From positions 93,678,944-93,742,943 of the forward strand of contig NC_066582.1 in NCBI RefSeq assembly GCF_024323335.1: a DNA stretch of 64,000 nt, in the 5' to 3' direction. Of this stretch, positions 24,931 through 36,070 are shown one piece after another. The stretch's first letter is position 1. Every line of letters begins with the position of its first letter. The DNA is from Lathyrus oleraceus (lineage: Eukaryota > Streptophyta > Magnoliopsida > Fabales > Fabaceae). The position numbers and the translations under genes were made by a program. Under the pieces are notes generated by a model, which saw only the letters and a list, made by a program, of their open reading frames with translations, made no database searches and was not told the DNA's origin.

Positions 24931-25760
24931 TTGCTTAGGTAAGCCTTGCCTTTTGCTCTTGGTTTAAAACCCACAATTTGTGTTGACACCGTCATGGTTA
25001 TACACCCCTTTCTTTGGTTTAAACATTATTTCTTGGTTTTGATACCATAATTCAAGGACACATCTCTATGGTTAACCCCCTATCCTTTTCTTTTGGGACA
25101 AACCTTCATGGTTAACCCCTATTTCTTGGTTTTGACACCACAATTTAGGGATTCACCTCTATGGTTAACCCCCTATCTTTTCCTTTTTTTTCTTGGTTTA
25201 AACACCATTACTTACCATGTCAGTCCCAATACTTTGGTAAGCATTTTCCTTTTAGTTTAAACACAACCCCCCGATTTTACCTTTCTTTTAGTTCTAGTCT
25301 CCAAACTACAGAGCTATGGCTTCCTTTTTGATCTATGAGGATACATAGGCACAAGAAGGCGAATCATTGGCGAGCACTTTATCCAATTTTCTTTTCTTCC
25401 CCCCATTTGTCTCTCTGGTTCCATGAATTACGAGGCTCTGACTTTCTCATTACACAATGAGAATACGTAGGCATGAGGGCCTCAATCCTCCTCGAGCACT
25501 CTCTTTCTAATCCATTTTCAGTTTTACAAGTACATGAATATAATAACACCCATCCAAACAAAGAATAAGCAAAATGGTTCCCATGGATGTGAGGGGTGCT
25601 AATCCCCCCCTTGCATAATCGACTTCCTTACCCGTTTCCCTTTCCCTTGGGTTTTACCAATATTTTCCCTTCCCTCTTTTGGGATAAATAAAGTTCGGTG
25701 GAGACTATGTTGTATCTTCGACCTTTTGATGCATTTGGGCATATTTTGCGTAGCTTCACA

Positions 25761-26583
25761 CCGCCTAAGCTCGCTTAGGATTCTTACTTTCTTATTGATT
25801 AAGCCATGCCAGCTACCCTAGCCACCAAATCCTTGTTTCACCTTGAAGTTAGTTAACTATTAGGCCTTTGAACCTCTAGTGCTCGCTAAGCACGTAAATG
25901 TTTCCTGGCTTAGAGAGGAAGCACATTTCCTTTCTAGGTGTGCCTGTATTATTGGCTTAGCCAACATTAGTTTGTTAGGAAAATTCCTGGCTTGGCCTCT
26001 TATGGTGTTTTGATTAATTTCTTGATCTTTTTACGTATATTTGATAAATGCATAGTTAGAATGTTCATACAGGCGTTTTATCATTTTTCACATGTAAGTT
26101 ATGGGTTTTTCATTTGATTTCTTATAAAAATATGTTAATAGGTGCCTACGTATTTATGATATTTTTGCCACTTATCAATTTCCAATGAATGTTAGACCTA
26201 TGAAAAAGTTGACAACCATGTTGCTTGATTTCATGCCTCAAAATAAGCTACAAATTGTGATGTCATGGTGAAAGGATCTAATAAAATCTGCTTCGCAGAC
26301 TTTCAAGAGACTAGTCCTCTAACGAAGGGGAATATATAATCCAATATGGACTATTTTTTCCAGGAATTCTGCAAAATCAAAGTTAGAATATCATATGATC
26401 TCCAAGCTATCTAACTTCTGATAAGTCAGCATAAACTCCTAAAATGAAAACTAATTCGGGAAAAGTGAAAACTTGAGCATACACGAGACTCCGTAAAGCA
26501 GAAGAATAATAAATCTTATGCATTTATTTACTTTAAAGATTCATAATGGGAACTGTTTTAGAAAAAAAATTATCCTTTAGCAA
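25761..26583. other. Unassigned spacer
   Basis: No coding frame or element end recognised. GCTCGCTTAGG/GCTCGCTAAGC-like motifs near 25780 and 25890 resemble the CGCCTAGCGAGC motif in the solo LTR. Confidence 0.35.
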
Positions 26584-26990
26584 TTATTGTGTCTCCTTGT
26601 TATCATCATTTACGTAGAATATATCCAAAACTATATAAATATAGCTCTTTTGTGATAATCCTAAGATACCTAGAGAGCGATCTCTAAGTACTTGGGTTCC
26701 TAAAACAAAGGAGATGTCCCCAAGATCTTTCATTTCAAAATTCTTTGTGAAAAATTTATCGATTTGGTGCAATAAACCTATATTATTTTCTTTTCAAAGT
26801 AATATCATCTACATATAACACCAAGAAAATAAATTTACTCCCACTGAACTTATGGTATACACAATCATCAAATGGATAAGGCTCAAAACCACAAGAGGAT
26901 ATGGCTTGATGAAATTTTAAATATTGTTTGCACAAAGCTTATTTAAGGTCAAAGATGGATTTCTTAAGTTTGCAAACCATAGATTTTGTG
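26584..26990 (-). pseudogene. Ty1/copia reverse transcriptase fragment
   Basis: The minus strand encodes the middle of a copia RT. From about 26985 down it reads VCKLKKSIFDLK, a TAA where Gln is usual, then GFEPYPFDDC and LVLYVDDIT, with the catalytic YVDD near 26810. After a frame change come FEMKDLGDISFVLGTQV and GLSQKSYI. The flanking pol sequence is missing on both sides. It is not obviously part of the env-like fragment at 28370, which lies on the wrong side for normal copia gene order. Confidence 0.8.
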
Positions 26991-28369
26991 TCTCTCAACA
27001 CAATTGTTTTAGATGATCCACATATATTGTTTCTTTAATGTTTCTTTGATGAAAGGATCAATAAACAAATAAATAAGATAAATAACACAAATAATTGGTA
27101 ACGCAATTCGGTGCTACGTCTCCTACCTCTGGAGGGTTATAGCTAAATTAAAGGTAATTAACTAATTTAAGTAGTTAATAGTACATGACGGTCTCATTTG
27201 AACTCTTCTAGTTCAGTGCCGTTTTCCTAATACTACATATGAATTTCAACTAGAGTTCCCCTTGAATTTCGGATCCCTTTAGTTTCACTCAAACACTATC
27301 CCAATTGTTTGAAAGAAAATAATTATATGAGGAGTGATTTAAATCACAGTTACAACCCAAATACTTTAACTTTCTAAAATAACATTAGACTCTCAAATAG
27401 AGTATTACACAAGAAAAACATAAGAATCTAAATACGATAGTCAAAATGATTCTTCAAAACACATGTCTTCAAACAAGGACAATCAACTCCTTAAATAGCC
27501 AAAAGCAATCTAGTAGAAAAGGCCAATAGGTTTTGATAAAAATTATGTTGACTATGAAAAAATAGAAAATTAAATCTTCTATAATAAAACCAAATCCAAA
27601 TATTTTTAATTAAATCATATCCATTCAAAATCTTCTTTAACATATGATTTATTAAAATATTATTCAAATTGGTTTGATTTAAAATATTTATCCTAAATGT
27701 AATCTTTGAAAACTTCTGGAATAACTAAAACTCAAACAAATCATGAAATAAATGTTGAAGCAATTCAAACATACATAGAGCGCGTGCACTAGACTCAAAC
27801 AGAGACATGATGTCTTACAACTTATCAAGGCCTCTTGCTTAACAAGTTTCTTTCAAAAATTATCCAATCACTTGTAATAAAAAACTCCCCATTTGCCTAT
27901 ATTTTACGCAAGGAAATAATCTAAAGATTAGAAAACACATTCTTCTAAATCAAAGCACACAACAAATAAGAAATGTAAGAAACATTCAATTGTGAAAATA
28001 AGAAAGTATCCATCCAACATACACCACATAAATACAACATGCTTATTCTCCCTCTCTTTTCTTGAAAAGAGATAAAGGTCGAGGAAATAAGTCTGAAATA
28101 ATTTATTCAATACCAAATAATCAAAACGAGGAAGAGCATAAAATTAATCCTCACAGAAACCAATAAACTATCAAAACAACAAAAAGTTACATAGATGGAG
28201 CAAAATAGTCATCATCTGAAGTAATTACATACACATCCTTTACACCATCTTCCTCTTCAGCATTGGACACACTTTCATCTTGATCCATTGGTACAATATC
28301 TTTCAAAACAATTGGAACATTAGTCTAAGATGAGGGCGACACCAACAACTTGAGAGCTCAACATTTTTA
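26991..28369. other. Unassigned AT-rich interval
   Basis: No supported gene. Degenerate copia-related sequence is likely, given the flanks, but I cannot place LTR ends. Confidence 0.35.
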
Positions 28370-28838
28370 TCAGACCTTCACACACTTCATTTCTAGTAGT
28401 GTATGAGGAATAATTTCCTGTAGAACTTTGGCTTTAAGGATTAGTGACTTGAGAATGTGACTTCTCACAGACCTAGATAAGGGAGTGAGTTCTAGTATAT
28501 CTTCATCTAGACCAGCCTCTTCAAAAGTAGGAACCTTGGGAAGAGAGATGTTAGGGACATGTTTCCCAACAAACTGTCTATAGTTAAAGTTCAGCACTCC
28601 AGGAGTAGCACCACTCATCTTCACTAGAAATAAGGACATTCTTATGACCACTTAAAATACCATAACTCATGGAGGTAAATCCAATTGGGATTTTAATAGC
28701 ATATGATTCATCATGTTTAACCACTTTCTCAAAAACATACTCCCCAAAATCAAAGGAAACCCTAGTACCTATCTGATATAGAAGCCCAACAAAACATGGG
28801 GTAAAACCGAATCTTTTGGATTTGGAAATGTCACACAA
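28370..28838 (-). pseudogene. Copia env-like protein fragment
   Basis: Two overlapping minus-strand frames (28838 to about 28600, then to 28370) read as one protein with a frameshift near 28625. Motifs FTPCFVGLLYQIGTRVSFDF and FNYRQFVGKHVPNI match the envelope-like proteins annotated in legume SIRE/Maximus-type copia elements, from memory. No transmembrane segment or signal peptide is visible in the fragment. The right end abuts the leader of element 2 at about 28860-28880. Confidence 0.55.
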
Positions 28839-28879
28839 GTATTTGTGGTTAGGAATTGCTATCTCTAATTGGGTCCGAG

Positions 28880-29417
28880 AAACTGAGGACCGTAGACCAT
28901 TTACCCCCTCTTGGCCTATTTAGGACGTAGTGCGGAAACTGTTCAAGTGTAGACTTGATAACAGTTGTTACGCGATACTACACTCAGACGAGTTTCTCTT
29001 GAGAATATTATGGGTTGATGAGTCAGTCATCTTAACCTGTAATATCCGATAGATGGAATTAAGACTTTGGGAACTTTTTAGAACATGATCTACATGTTTT
29101 TATCCTTAGTTCACTCCTTTGGGATGGTTCTTACCTAGACTCCATGCTCGCGACTTGCAACAAACCCTTGATTCTTGGTTGATCCAATCAAGTCCTGTCA
29201 ATATCAATGGAACTTGGGTGTTGATAAGGTGTAAACCATAATCCACCAAACTGGATGATTGATTTTGACAATGACTTGATTCATCCCTTGACCTTTGTTT
29301 GCCTTGTGTGAGATCCCTTATTTGTGATTGTTGCATTCATGCATTCATGTGCATCATAACATTGATCACACGAAATTTTCAAGGAATTGAGGTATCATTT
29401 GCAAATATTTTCAGACC
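28880..29417 (+). other. Remaining leader of element 2
   Basis: Aligns by eye with 8702 to about 9240 of element 1 on the other strand; shared landmarks are TTACGCGATACTAC and GACTCCATGCTCG. The primer-site-proximal 350 bp or so is gone. Confidence 0.75.
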
Positions 29418-30928
29418 ATGGATTGTGAACGAAGGATCACGAAGAAGTACAGTTTCAGATGTCCCGACTTGAAAGAGTTAAGGAAGCTAGCATCTTTTGT
29501 ATTAGATCCCTTGGACTTCAAACAACGTCATGGGAAGCTTTTGTCCATCTTGTATGCTGATGTGGTTGAAGGACTCTTGAGTGTATTGGTGCAGTTCTAT
29601 GATCCTCTCTATTGTTGTTTCACTTTCCCAGATTTTCAGCTTGTGCCTACATTGGAGGAGTATTCTCATCTTTTGGGGATACCTGTTTCTAGTAGAGTGC
29701 CTTTTAGTGAATTGGAGGAGATTCCCCGAACTAGTATTATTGTGGAAGCTCTTCACTTGAAGAAGTCTGAGATAGAGGCTCATTGGGTGAAGAAAGGAGG
29801 ATTGTTTGGGTTGCCATCTGAGATAGAGGCTCATTGGGTGAAGAAGCTACTGCCTTTGCTCAAGCCGGTAGTGTGGATGCTTTTTAAGCTATCTTTGTGT
29901 TGCTCATCTATGGATTAGCTTTGTTCCCTAACATTGACGGTTTTGTTGATGTTAACGCCATTAGACTTTTCTTGATTGGGAATCCTGTGCCTACTCTGAT
30001 GGGTGATATATATTTCTCTTTGCATCTAAGGAATTCTAAAGGTGGTCGAACAATTGTCTGCTGTATCCCTCTTTTGTACAAGTGGTTTATTTCGCACTTG
30101 CCTCAGACACCTGCTTTTGTGGAGAACAAACAATGTCTAAGGTGGTCTCAGAGACTTATGTCTCTCACTAATGATGATATAGTTTGGTATGACCCATCTT
30201 TAAGCAGTTTGGAGATTATTTATAGTTGTGGTGAATTCTCTAATGTGCCTCTCATTGGTACACAAGGAGGAATTAACTACAACTCTGCTTTGGCTCGTCG
30301 TCAACTTGGGTTCCCCTTGAGAGACAAAACTAATAACACTTTTTTAGAAGGTCTTTTCTATCAAGAGGGTAAAGATCCCCAACATTTGAAGCACAAGATT
30401 GTGCATGCTTGGCATAATGTGCATAGGAAAGGATGATCTGAGCTTGGTCCGTGCAATTGTGTAGCTTGGGAAGCTTACATTCTTTGGGTGAAGAAGAGAG
30501 ATATGGAGTTGAAGAAACCTTATCCTTGTGAAAGACCTATGTCTATGGTTGTGGTCGAGCCATTAACTCTCCCTAACCAAGATGTAGAGGAGTTGGAAGA
30601 CGCGCTCACCAAGATGAAGCAAGAGAAGGAAATGTGCGAAGAGTGTTTCTGTGCTTTGAGCAAGAAGCACGAAGAGTTGTAGATGGAGTCGAAGGATAAA
30701 GATGCACTTATTGAGCTACTTGAAGACCGAGTGACGAAGAGACAAAGAGAGCCAGAGGTTCTATCTTCTAGCATGCCTCAACCTTCCGTTGCTTGGAAGA
30801 ATATTGTTGATGAACTTGTCCTCGAGAAGAATCAAATGAAGGCTTCTTTTTAGACCGAGATCCATCGCATTTGAAGGAAGTACGTGCCTACAGCCAGATC
30901 TGCTGACATTGTTGTTAGGGATGTTTAG
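29418..30928 (+). pseudogene. Ogre ORF1 of element 2, degenerate
   Basis: Homologue of the intact ORF1 at 7250-8701, starting MDCERRITKKYSF. It is open to about 29800. There a 28-bp sequence (first at about 29766) recurs at about 29817, replaces the expected residues and shifts the frame. An in-frame TAA near 29887, a TGA at 30434-30436 and a TAG at 30680-30682 interrupt the rest. Conserved stretches include LFPNIDGFVDVNAIRLF and SNVPLIGTQGGINYN. The C-terminal part is again rich in Lys and Glu. Confidence 0.85.
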
Positions 30929-31161
30929 GATGACTAGTCTCCTTTTCTCTTGTATTTTTCATTTGGTTTCTGAAATTGTACTCAGTGTAATCCTTCCCAA
31001 ATTATATAAATAAAAAGAGATTTTTGGTCATATCTAAACTATTTCAATTGCCATTTAAATATATATATTTGCAAATAATATAGTAAGTTCCTTGAAAACA
31101 AAAATAAAAACAATGAAGCATTGCATTTCATGCATCATTTGCATAAGCAGGTTTTTGCCAG

Positions 31162-34100
31162 ATGTCTGATTGGTGTTTTTTCTGTGCTTTAGCCAAGCTG
31201 ACTCACTGGTACAACACCCGAGCCAATCATCTGAAAATTATGGAGCATTTGGAGCAAGAGAACAGTGAACTGAAGGATGAGATCGCCCACCTGACTGCCA
31301 TGATGGAGTCAGTTCTTGCTGCTCAGAATCAAGCTTCTTCAACGCTTGCAACTCCTCCCGCGAGGACTGTTATTTCAGAGGTAGCTACCTCTACCGTGCC
31401 TGCAGCTACCGCTCATTTCACGCCGAATATGCCTTCCAGATTCCCGTGGGGAATGCCGCCTAACTTTGTGCCTGAAGGCTTTACGCCTACCTTTGCATCC
31501 ATGTTGGCATCTAGCCCGGTCATGTCCGTGCCACCTCCCGTTGTGCATACCTTGTCTCGCGTAGAGGATACCATCTATCATTCTGAGCCTTCTAAGGGTC
31601 TGAATGTGTATGAGAAGATGGACGAGATGAAAGATCAATTTCTTAAGCTACGCAAGGAATTGAAAAGGCTGAGGGGTAAGGATTTGTTTGGAAAGAGTGT
31701 TGCTGAGTTGTGCTTAGTGCCCAACGTCAAGATCCCGGTGAAGTTCAAAGTGCCTGACTTTGAAAAGTATTAGGGGAACTCTTTTCCGCTCAGTTATCTT
31801 GTGATGTACTCCCACAAGATGTCTACTCAGGCTGACAATGATCAATTGCTTATCCACTACTTCCAAGATAGTCTAATCGGCGCTGCGTTTCGTTGGTACA
31901 TGGGATTTGATAGTGCCAACATTCGTACTTTCAACAACTTGGGGGCGGCTTTCGTCAAGCAGTATAAGTATAATATGGATATGGCGCCAGATAGAGACCA
32001 GTTGAGGTCTATGTCTCAGAAAGACAAGGAGACTTTTAAGGAGTATGCGCAGCAATAAAGGGAGTTGGCGGCCCAGATCACTCCTCCTTTGGAGGAAAAA
32101 GAAATGACAAAGATCTTCTTGAAAACTCTGAGTTCATTTTACTATTGAACGAATGATTGCTAGTGCCCCCAAGGACTTTACCGAAATGGTAAACATGGGG
32201 ATGAGGCTTGAGGAAGGAGTCCGAAAGGGACGTTTGTCCAGAGATGAGGCATCAACAAGCAAGAGGTATGGTAGCAATTTTAGTAAGAAGAAAGACAGTG
32301 AGACGAATGCAATAAGCAGTGGGAGGCAAAGGAGGCCTCAGATCAGAAGGAATCCACCATCCCGTCAACATCATCATCATCAAATATCTTCCGTTATTCC
32401 GGTATTTTCTAATCAAAAAGCAACACCAATTCAACAACAACAACATCAATAACAACAACAATACCAACAACAATCATCATCAACAAAACTTTGAGAGGAA
32501 GAAGGTATCTTTTGACCCAATTCCTATGTCATATGCATAGCTGTATCCGTCCTTGGTTCTCAAGAACCTGATCCAACCAAGAAACCTACCGCAGATTCCA
32601 GAACCACTTCCTTGGTGGTATAAACCTGAACTCTGTTGTACTTTTCATCAAGGAGCACCCGGACATGATATCGAAAACTACTATCCATTAAAGTATGACG
32701 TTCAGAAGCTTATGAAGAGTGGTATGGTGTCCTTCGAGGACCGTGCGCCAAATGTGAAAGAAAAACCTTTGCCAGCTCATGGGAACTCTTCTGTGAATAT
32801 GATGGACGATTGTCCTGGAGAATTCAAAGTTTTTGATGTGTGTTTTATCCGAAGATCCTTAGTGCAGATGCATAAGGATGTTTGTTTGGTAAGTGATTGT
32901 GAGCATGACCATGATGGTTGTGTTGTTTGTAGTGTTAACCCGAGGGGTTTGAAGTTGTGAAAAGGGACATCCAGCGACTGATGGATGAAAGCATGATCCA
33001 AATTGTTCAATCCCGTCATATAGATGACGATGTTAATGTCATAGTGCTTGTTTTCAAGCAGCCTGAGAAGTTGGTGATTCAGTACGACAGCAGTAGCATT
33101 AACAACATCAGTCAAAGATCAGTATCGTCGTTGGTAATACAATTAGCGGGCCTAATCCCGTATTCATCTTATAAAGCTATGCTGTATCGGTATAATGCTA
33201 CAATGATGAATAATGGTCAAGAGGTCCCGTTACCTACGACTAGTTCAGTGGTGAGCATTGCTGATGTTACAAAGGTGGCCCGCAGTGGTCGAGTGATTGG
33301 GTCGGTGTTCCCAAAGGATAAAGAGGAAACAATTATTGGCAAGAAAGTGGAGGTGCCTAGTATAGACCCAGTTGGTTGTTCAAAAGATAAGTCTGGTGAA
33401 TCCAGCAATTTGAAAACCAATGATGACGATGAGGTACTCCGACTAATCGAAAGGAGCGAGTTTAATGTGGTAGAGCAGCTGCTCCAGACCCCCTCAAAAA
33501 TTTCAGTGTTGTCTCTGCTAATGAATTCCGAAGCACACAGAGAAGAACTATAGAGAGTTCTTGAACAAGAATTTGTAGAACATGATGTTACTATGGATCA
33601 GTTCGATCACATTGTGGCTAACATCACTTCTTGCAATAATCTCAGATTCTGTGACGAAGAATTCCCCGAGAAGGGAAGAAATCATAATTTGGCTTTGCAT
33701 ATCTCGATGAATTGCAAAGAAGATGCTTTATCAAATGTGCTTGTTGACATCGGGTCGTCACTGAATGTGCTTCCGAAGTCAACTCTATCAAAGCTATCTT
33801 ATCAAGGAGCACCCATGAGGTGTAGCGGTGTAATTGTCAAAGCTTTTGATGGTTCGCGCAAGACGGTTATTGGTGAAGTGAACCTTCCAGTCAAGATAGG
33901 TCCGAGTGATTTTCAGATTAATTTTCAAGTAATGGATATCCACCCGACCTACAGCTGTTTATTGGGAAGGCCATGGATTCATGAGGCGGGAGCTGTTACT
34001 TCCACTTTACACCAGAAGCTCAAATTTGTCAAGAATGGCAAGCTTGAGTTTGTTGGCGGGGAGAAGGCGTTGTTGGTTAGCCACCTATCATCTTTCTCTT

Positions 34101-34485
34101 ATGTTGAAGCTGAGGATGAGGTTGGAACTCCGTTCCAAGTCTTATCTATTGCTGCTGAGAAGAGAGTTGGGGCACCCATGTCCTTCTTGAAAGATGCTCA
34201 GAAGATTGTTGAAGAAGGTACTGTTGATCAGTGGGGGCGCATGGTAGAGGTCTCCGACAACAAAGGCAGAACCTGCTTGGGGTTCCAGAAAGGCTCATCA
34301 ACTGTTAGATCTGAAGATATGTAACTTAGCTTCCGTAGCGGAGGTTTCATTCATGGCAATGAACAACACTTAGTTGCGGTGCTAGAGGATGACGAAGAGG
34401 AAGACTGCACCAATTTTATGACGCATGGAAAGGCTTCCGACAATTGGATTGCTGTTGATATTCCTGTTATTTTGCATCGATCTAA
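31162..34485 (+). pseudogene. gag-pro of element 2, degenerate
   Basis: Gag begins at 31162 or, by comparison with element 1, at the ATG near 31240 (MEHLEQENSEL). Breaks include a TAG at 31771-31773, a TAA at 32056-32058, a one-base insertion near 32147 (FYYERMIAS region), frame changes in the Gln/Asn-rich linker near 32450-32470, a TAG near 32538, a stop plus frame change near 32957, a TAG near 33551 and a TAA at 34322-34324. The zinc knuckle reads CTFHQGAPGHDIENY, with the final Cys replaced by Tyr. The protease triad is Asp-Ile-Gly (33746-33754), so the catalytic Thr position is mutated. The frame reaches a TAA overlapping the intron donor. Confidence 0.9.
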
Positions 34486-34740
34486 GTAATTGCTTTTATA
34501 TGTTTTAAAATCCTTCTCGTATGCCTAAGGGAGAAGTGAACATTATTTGGGCATTTTCAAATTGATCATCAATAAAATTAATTATATTCATCCACATCTA
34601 TGATGTTTATTTTTAATTTTTTGCTTTATTCTGAAAATTGTAATCACAAAAAACATAAATAAATAATATAATTGTCCATCTGCATGATATTTGGTCACAA
34701 ATTCACTTCTCTAAAATTAAAGTATCAAATCATTATGCAG
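34486..34740 (+). other. Predicted pro-RT intron of element 2 (255 bp)
   Basis: Donor CTAA|GTAATT and acceptor ATTATGCAG|GTTG. Splicing bypasses the pro stop (34486-34491 region) and reads in frame into NPIEYNDPSPSPNFEFPVFE-type sequence that also follows the element 1 acceptor. AT-rich body. Confidence 0.82.
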
Positions 34741-36070
34741 GTTGTTTCATAACCCCATTGAATACAATGATCCTTCTCCTTCTCCAAATTTTGAATTCCC
34801 TGTGTTTGAATCCAAGAAGGAAAGTAATGTAGAAGTGAGTGATGAATTATCTCGTCTTCTTGAGTAAGATGAAAAGACCATTCAGTCGTTCGAAGAGCAG
34901 ATTGAGCTAGTCAACTTGGGTTTCGGAGATGATGTGAAGGAAGTCAAGATTGGGTCTCGACTGTGTCCAGATGTTAAGAAGGGGTTGATTGATCTTCTTC
35001 GAGAGTATTCAAATGTGTTTGCTTGGTCCTATCAAGACATGCCTAGGTTGGATTCTGAAATTGTGGAGCATAGATTGCCGTTGAAGCCAGAATGCCCGCC
35101 AGTTAAGCAAAAGTTGAGAAGAACGCATCCTGATATGGCCGTGAAGATCAAAGAGAAAGTGCAGAAGCAGATTGATTCCGATTTCCTTGTACCCGCTGAG
35201 TATCCGCAATGGGTGGCCAATACTGTGCCTGTTCCGAAGAAAGATGGAAAAGTTTGCATGTGTGTTGATTATAGAGATTTGAATAAAGCCAGTCTGAAAG
35301 ATGATTTCCCTCTGCCACACATTGATATGTTGATTTTCCGGATATAATTAGATCAAGATGGCACCCGAAGATATGGAGAAGACCACATTCATTACACTCT
35401 GGGGAACATTCTGTTATAGAGTGATGCCTTTCGGTTTAAAAATTGCTGGTGCAACTTACCAAAGAGCAATGACTACTCTTTTTCATGATATGATGCATAA
35501 GGAGATTGAAGTTCATGTCGATTAGATGATTGCTAAATCGATTGATGAAGAGTAACATGTTGAGCATTTGTTGAAGCTATTCCAGCGTTTGAGGAAATAC
35601 AAACTCCGCTTGAATCCCAATAAGTGTACTTTTGGTGTTTGTTCTGGTAAGTTGTTGGGCTTTATTGTCAGTGAGAAGGGTATTGAAGTTGATCCTGCCA
35701 AGGTCAAAGCAATACAAGAGATGCCTACGCCCAAAACTGAGAAGCAAGTCAGAGGTTTTCTTGGTCGCTTGAATTATATTTCCATATTCATTTCCCACAT
35801 GACTGCCACATGTGCGCCTATATTCAAGCTTCTTCGGAAAGATCAGTCTTGTGATTGGACCGAAGAATGCCATAAAGCTTTTGACAGTATCAAGGAATAC
35901 CTACTCGAGCCTCCGAATTTTTCTCCACCTGTTGAAGGAAGACCGTTGATCATGTATCTGACTGTGCTCGAAGATAGTATGGGTTATGTTCTAGGTCAGC
36001 AAGATGAGACTGGAAAGAAAGAATTTGCAATTTACTACCTCAGTAAAAAGTTCACCGACTGTGAGACTCG
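34741..36070 (+). pseudogene. Reverse transcriptase of element 2 (catalytically dead)
   Basis: Stop TAA near 34867, then open from 34916 to 35347 through RRTHPDMAVKIKEKVQKQ and YRDLNKASLKDDFPLPHIDM. About 44 bp are then missing at 35335 compared with element 1. This deletes the first catalytic motif (FSFMDGF) and shifts the frame. The active-site box is His-Val-Asp-stop at 35514-35525 instead of YVDD, and another TAA follows near 35553. From 35568 the frame is open through CTFGVCSGKLLGF and into the first RNase H-like domain. Two of the three catalytic positions are lost. Confidence 0.9.

Larger units (their letters stand above)
18766..25760 (+). mobile_element. Remnant of Tat/Ogre-type element 3
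   Basis: An integrase fragment, a short stretch ending in a degenerate polypurine tract (ATTAAATAGGCGGAGT, just before 19787) and a full-looking LTR follow one another on the plus strand. The tract and LTR start resemble the element 2 junction at 41143-41170. Everything 5' of the RNase H end is missing, as is most sequence between integrase and the tract. The LTR is later interrupted by a solo LTR. Confidence 0.75.
19787..25760 (+). repeat. 3' LTR of element 3, interrupted by a nested solo LTR
   Basis: Begins TGTCATACCCCAATA after the polypurine-like tract. It ends at about 25760 in CTTCACA, roughly 50 nt past a primer-site-like TGGAGACTATGTTG. Without the insertion at 21866-23828 and its duplicated CTTAC it is about 4.0 kb. 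A TATA box lies at 21077-21084. The half right of the insertion carries an 84-bp hairpin array and stretches rich in CTTGGTTTAAACACC-type repeats. No target duplication is seen (GGAGT before, CCGCC after). Confidence 0.72.

Noticed and set aside
19787..25760. Could LTR3 be the missing 5' LTR of element 2?
   Set aside because: Start (TGTCATACC vs TGTAAGACC), end (TTCACA vs GCTACA) and body differ, no primer site follows it, and it is preceded by its own polypurine tract and integrase remains.
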